Assembly: GCA_937952925.1 (NCBI GenBank)
Contig: CALFYA010000039.1
Coordinates: 1-16,266, forward strand
DNA: 16,266 nt
Direction: 5' to 3'
Source of the DNA: an uncultured Moraxellaceae bacterium
GTDB taxonomy: Bacteria > Pseudomonadota > Gammaproteobacteria > Pseudomonadales > Moraxellaceae
This document shows positions 13,515 through 16,266 of the stretch, piece by piece. A program made the translations under genes and the position numbers. The notes under the pieces were generated by a model. It ran no database searches and was not told where the DNA came from. It saw only the letters and a program-made list of their open reading frames with translations. Positions within the stretch are counted from its first letter, which is position 1. Every line of letters starts with the position of its first letter.

Positions 13515-15189
13515 AGGCGTCGAATATGTCTTTGGTTATCCCGGTGGTGCAGTCCTGCACATCTATGATGCCATTTTTCAGCAAGACAAAGTCGAGCACG
13601 TGTTGGTGCGTCACGAGCAAGCCGCAGGCCACATGGCCGATGCGTACTCGCGAGTGACCGGCAGAACTGGCGTGGTGCTGGTCACCTCTGGGCCGGGTGC
13701 GACCAACACCGTGACCCCGATTGCCACTGCCTACATGGACTCGATCCCGATGGTGATCATCTCTGGTCAAGTGCCCTCGCACCTGATCGGTGAAGACGCC
13801 TTCCAAGAAACTGACATGGTTGGGATCTCGCGCCCGATCGTCAAGCACAGCTTCCAAGTGCGCCATGCCAGCGATATTCCCGGTATGGTCAAAAAAGCCT
13901 TCCATATCGCGTCCACGGGTCGGCCAGGCCCTGTGGTGATTGATATCCCCAAAGACTGCACCAACCCGATTGATAAGTTTGCGTATGAGTACCCCGAAAA
14001 GGTCAAACTGCGCTCCTATCAGCCCCCGGGTCGCGGCCATGCCGGTCAAATCCGTAAAGCGATTGATGAGCTGATTGCCGCCAAACGCCCAGTGATTTAT
14101 AGCGGTGGTGGTGTGGTACAAGGCAATGCCGCCACATTGCTGACCGAACTGGCGCACTTGCTCGGTTATCCGGTCACCAACACCTTGATGGGTTTGGGCG
14201 CGTTCCCCGGTAGCGATCCACAGTTTGTCGGGATGCTCGGCATGCATGGCACCTATGAAGCCAACATGACCATGCACCATGCCGATTTGATTTTGTGTGT
14301 GGGCGCACGTTTTGATGACCGCGTGACCAACAGTCCTGCCAAGTTCTGCCCTGATGCGCGCATCATCCATATCGACATTGATCCGGCGGCGATTTCCAAG
14401 ACCATCACTGCGCATATTCCGATTGTGGGCGCAGTGGAGCCTGTCTTGGCCGAAATGCTCACCCAGCTCAAGCAGATGGACGTGAACAAACCCAACCCTG
14501 ATGCGATTGCACAGTGGTGGGCGCAGATCAATCAATGGCGCAAACATCACGGCTTGCGCTACGAGGCGGCCGAAAACGGCGGCATGAAGCCACAGCAAGT
14601 GGTCGAAGCGCTGTACAAAGTCACCAACGGCAAAGCGATCATCACCTCAGACGTCGGTCAGCACCAGATGTTTGCGGCGCTCTACTACAAGTACGACGAG
14701 CCACGTCAGTGGATCAACTCGGGCGGTTTGGGCACCATGGGTGTGGGCTTGCCGTATGCGATGGCGGCCAAACTCGCTTGCCCTGAGCGCGACGTGGTGT
14801 GTATCACCGGCGAAGCCTCGATCCAGATGTGTATCCAAGAGCTATCGACCTGCACCCAATACGGCATCAACGTCAAAATCTTGTGCTTAAACAACCGCTC
14901 GCTCGGGATGGTCAAGCAGTGGCAAGACATGCAGTACGAAGGTCGTCACTCCAGTTCCTACATGGATTCGTTGCCAGACTTTGGCAAGCTGATGGCGGCC
15001 TACGGTCATGTCGGCATTTCGATTCATCATGCCGATGAACTCGAAGCCAAACTCGCCGAAGCGATGGCGATTACCGACAAGTGCGTGTTTATTGACGTGT
15101 ATGTCGATCCAAAAGAGCACGTTTACCCAATGCAAGTCGGCGGTCAGTCGATGCGTGATATGTGGCTACGAAAAGGGGAGCGTACCTAA
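13465..15189 (+). CDS. ilvI: Acetohydroxyacid synthase III, large (catalytic) subunit
   Basis: IlvI condenses two pyruvates to acetolactate, or pyruvate with 2-oxobutyrate, using thiamine diphosphate, FAD and Mg2+: the first common step to valine, leucine and isoleucine. The TTG at 13465 gives 574 residues, the same as E. coli IlvI, and an N-terminus ELLSGGEM that aligns with it; AGGGTGAG (13453-13460) stands just upstream. An in-frame GTG at 13456 is less likely. Marks are FGYPGGAVLHIYDA (23-36), catalytic Glu51 in VRHEQAAGHMADAY, SGPGATNT, and the cofactor motif where G-D-G-S is replaced by GEAS (449-452), with Asn476-Asn477 at the normal spacing. The stop overlaps ilvH (TAATG), so the two subunits are made together. 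Confidence 0.96.
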   Translation: MELLSGGEMLIRALADEGVEYVFGYPGGAVLHIYDAIFQQDKVEHVLVRHEQAAGHMADAYSRVTGRTGVVLVTSGPGATNTVTPIATAYMDSIPMVIISGQVPSHLIGEDAFQETDMVGISRPIVKHSFQVRHASDIPGMVKKAFHIASTGRPGPVVIDIPKDCTNPIDKFAYEYPEKVKLRSYQPPGRGHAGQIRKAIDELIAAKRPVIYSGGGVVQGNAATLLTELAHLLGYPVTNTLMGLGAFPGSDPQFVGMLGMHGTYEANMTMHHADLILCVGARFDDRVTNSPAKFCPDARIIHIDIDPAAISKTITAHIPIVGAVEPVLAEMLTQLKQMDVNKPNPDAIAQWWAQINQWRKHHGLRYEAAENGGMKPQQVVEALYKVTNGKAIITSDVGQHQMFAALYYKYDEPRQWINSGGLGTMGVGLPYAMAAKLACPERDVVCITGEASIQMCIQELSTCTQYGINVKILCLNNRSLGMVKQWQDMQYEGRHSSSYMDSLPDFGKLMAAYGHVGISIHHADELEAKLAEAMAITDKCVFIDVYVDPKEHVYPMQVGGQSMRDMWLRKGERT

Positions 15190-15680
15190 TGCGCCGGATT
15201 ATTTCTGTACTCGTCGAAAACGAGCCAGGTGCATTGTCTCGCTTGGTCGGTTTGTTTAGCCAACGCGGCTACAACATCGAAACCTTGAACGTTGCACCCA
15301 CCGAAGATGCCACCTTGTCACGTCTGACCCTGACGACTCACGGCGACGATCACAAAATTGAGCAAATCACCAAACAGCTCAACAAACTGATCGAAGTGGT
15401 GAAAGTAGTGGATCTGTCGGAAGGCGCACACATTGAGCGCGAACTGATGCTGATCAAGCTCAAAGCGGTGGGCGCAGCACGTGCCGAAATCAAACGCACG
15501 GCTGATATTTTCCGCGCACAGATTGTGGACGTGACCCCAAGCACTTACACCATCCAAATCGCCGGTACCACCGACAAACTCGACGGCTTTATTGATGCCT
15601 TGAGTGAAAACACCATTTTGGAAGTGGTGCGTTCGGGCGTGTCGGGCATTGCGCGTGGTGAGAAAGTCCTGAGCGTCTAA
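15189..15680 (+). CDS. ilvH: Acetohydroxyacid synthase III, small (regulatory) subunit
   Basis: IlvH activates IlvI and carries feedback inhibition by valine. The 163-residue length equals E. coli IlvH and the N-terminus RRIISVLVENEPGALSRL aligns with it. An ACT domain spans about 3-78, and a C-terminal regulatory domain follows (IFRAQIVDVTPSTYTIQIAG). Gly14 and Asn29, positions linked to valine binding in E. coli IlvH, are conserved, so valine sensitivity is expected. The ATG at 15189 shares one base with the ilvI stop, and AGGGGAG eight bases upstream, inside ilvI, serves as ribosome site; a longer frame starting at 15162 would lie within ilvI and is rejected. Confidence 0.97.
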   Translation: MRRIISVLVENEPGALSRLVGLFSQRGYNIETLNVAPTEDATLSRLTLTTHGDDHKIEQITKQLNKLIEVVKVVDLSEGAHIERELMLIKLKAVGAARAEIKRTADIFRAQIVDVTPSTYTIQIAGTTDKLDGFIDALSENTILEVVRSGVSGIARGEKVLSV

Positions 15681-15715
15681 TCGTTTTTCTCGCTGCTTGA
15701 TTCAGCGGGCTGGGG

Positions 15716-15750
15716 TGAGGGGCAATCGTCCGTCATCCCTCAACATTTTT
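15716..15750 (+). terminator. Possible weak terminator between ilvH and ilvC
   Basis: TGAGGG (15716-15721) and CCCTCA (15737-15742) can form a 6-bp stem with a 15-base loop, followed closely by a run of five T (15746-15750). The loop is large and the stem short, so it may only reduce read-through into ilvC. A second 5-bp hairpin (CGCTG and CAGCG, 15691-15707) lies just after the ilvH stop. Confidence 0.3.
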
Positions 15751-15770
15751 CCAACGCGCGGCTGAAAATC

Positions 15771-15779
15771 TGCTATGTT
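15771..15779 (+). promoter_or_regulatory. ilvC: Candidate extended -10 promoter for ilvC
   Basis: TGC followed by TATGTT (15774-15779) matches an extended -10 element, without a clear -35 at the right distance. It would start RNA near 15786, about 35 bases before ilvC, and fits ilvC having its own promoter downstream of a weak terminator. Confidence 0.35.
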
Positions 15780-15819
15780 TGCGCCGCGCCTCAACAACCG
15801 ATTGTACTGGAGCTTTTCC

Positions 15820-16266
15820 ATGAATATTTTTTATGACAAGGACACCGACCTGTCGATCATCCAAGGCAAAAAAGTTGCCATTATTGGTTATGGTTCACAA
15901 GGTCACGCGCACGCGTTGAACCTCAAAGATTCAGGTGTGGATGTCACTGTTGGTCTGCGTGCAACTTCCCCATCATGGAAAAAAGCCGCCAACGCCGGTC
16001 TGCAAGTGGCTGAAGTCAAAGACGCCGTTGCTGCTGCTGACTTGGTCATGATCCTGACCCCAGACGAATTCCAATCGAAACTGTATCGTGACGAAATTGA
16101 GCCAAACCTGAAGCAAGGTGCAACCTTGGCGTTTGCTCACGGTTTCTCGATCCACTACAACCAAGTCGTTCCTCGCAAAGACCTCGACGTGATCATGGTT
16201 GCACCAAAAGCACCCGGTCACACTGTACGTTCCGAGTTCCAACGTGGTAGCGGTGTACCTGATCTG
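15820..16266 (+). CDS. ilvC: Ketol-acid reductoisomerase, N-terminal part (cut by window end)
   Basis: IlvC isomerises and reduces acetolactate and acetohydroxybutyrate with NADPH and Mg2+, the step after IlvIH. The first 149 residues are present and the frame is open at the window edge. The Rossmann motif GYGSQG (23-28) in VAIIGYGSQGHAHALNLKDSG and the catalytic-region His107 in FAHGFSIHY are seen. The loop after the second beta strand, GLRATSPSW, has Arg47, Ser50 and Ser52, which favour NADPH. The sequence looks like the short class I enzyme (about 338 residues) rather than the longer E. coli type, though the missing end prevents proof. GGAG (15809-15812) lies seven bases before the ATG. 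It is 139 bases after ilvH and probably has its own promoter. Confidence 0.96.
   Translation, partial: MNIFYDKDTDLSIIQGKKVAIIGYGSQGHAHALNLKDSGVDVTVGLRATSPSWKKAANAGLQVAEVKDAVAAADLVMILTPDEFQSKLYRDEIEPNLKQGATLAFAHGFSIHYNQVVPRKDLDVIMVAPKAPGHTVRSEFQRGSGVPDL

Noticed and set aside
13474..14598. A 374-codon open frame on the minus strand opposite ilvI.
   Set aside because: ilvI is certain on the other strand, the His/Gly/Arg-rich translation matches no family, and long antisense frames are common opposite G/C-biased codons.

Overview
The window reads as chromosomal DNA from a gammaproteobacterium, most likely of the family Moraxellaceae (an Acinetobacter relative). This rests on remembered resemblance of the proteins and on gene order (leuS-lptE-holA; ilvI-ilvH-ilvC preceded by DUF4124 genes), not on a search. 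Most genes are housekeeping genes. No rRNA, tRNA, CRISPR array, insertion sequence or phage gene is visible.

Layout. Bases 1-319 hold no convincing gene: there is a hairpin repeat (81-115), a candidate promoter and a pair of direct repeats. A Phd/YefM-PIN (VapC-type) toxin-antitoxin pair follows (320-951), then fabI (1101-1895) with a clear intrinsic terminator, a DUF1275/YoaK-type membrane protein (1970-2662) and a YpeA-like acetyltransferase (2672-3094). A second copy of the hairpin repeat (3160-3196) separates these from the minus-strand macA-macB efflux pair (3214-6345). A divergent spacer with two palindromic elements leads to an A/T-rich plus-strand gene for a NYN nuclease domain joined to a LOTUS/OST-HTH domain (6549-7265). 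That gene overlaps holA tail to tail. The minus strand then carries leuS-lptE-holA, read from 11455 down to 7243, and upstream of it a three-gene group: two secreted DUF4124-type proteins and one unrecognised cytoplasmic protein (12964 down to 11553). A roughly 500-base divergent control region precedes ilvI-ilvH and ilvC, the last cut by the window end.

How the genes work together. IlvI and IlvH form acetohydroxyacid synthase and IlvC does the next step of valine and isoleucine synthesis; LeuS charges leucine onto tRNA. FabI makes acyl chains for membrane lipid, LptE helps place LPS in the outer membrane, and MacAB is an inner-membrane ABC pump with its adaptor but no TolC gene alongside. 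HolA is the delta subunit of the DNA polymerase III clamp loader.

The least ordinary parts are the lone NYN-LOTUS gene with its operator-like upstream palindromes, the three-gene DUF4124 group, the inverted repeat that flanks that group's candidate promoter, and the long ilvI leader with a hydrophobic small reading frame and mutually exclusive pairings near the ilvI ribosome binding site. I see no complete new multigene system; the NYN-LOTUS locus is the best candidate for unexplored biology.
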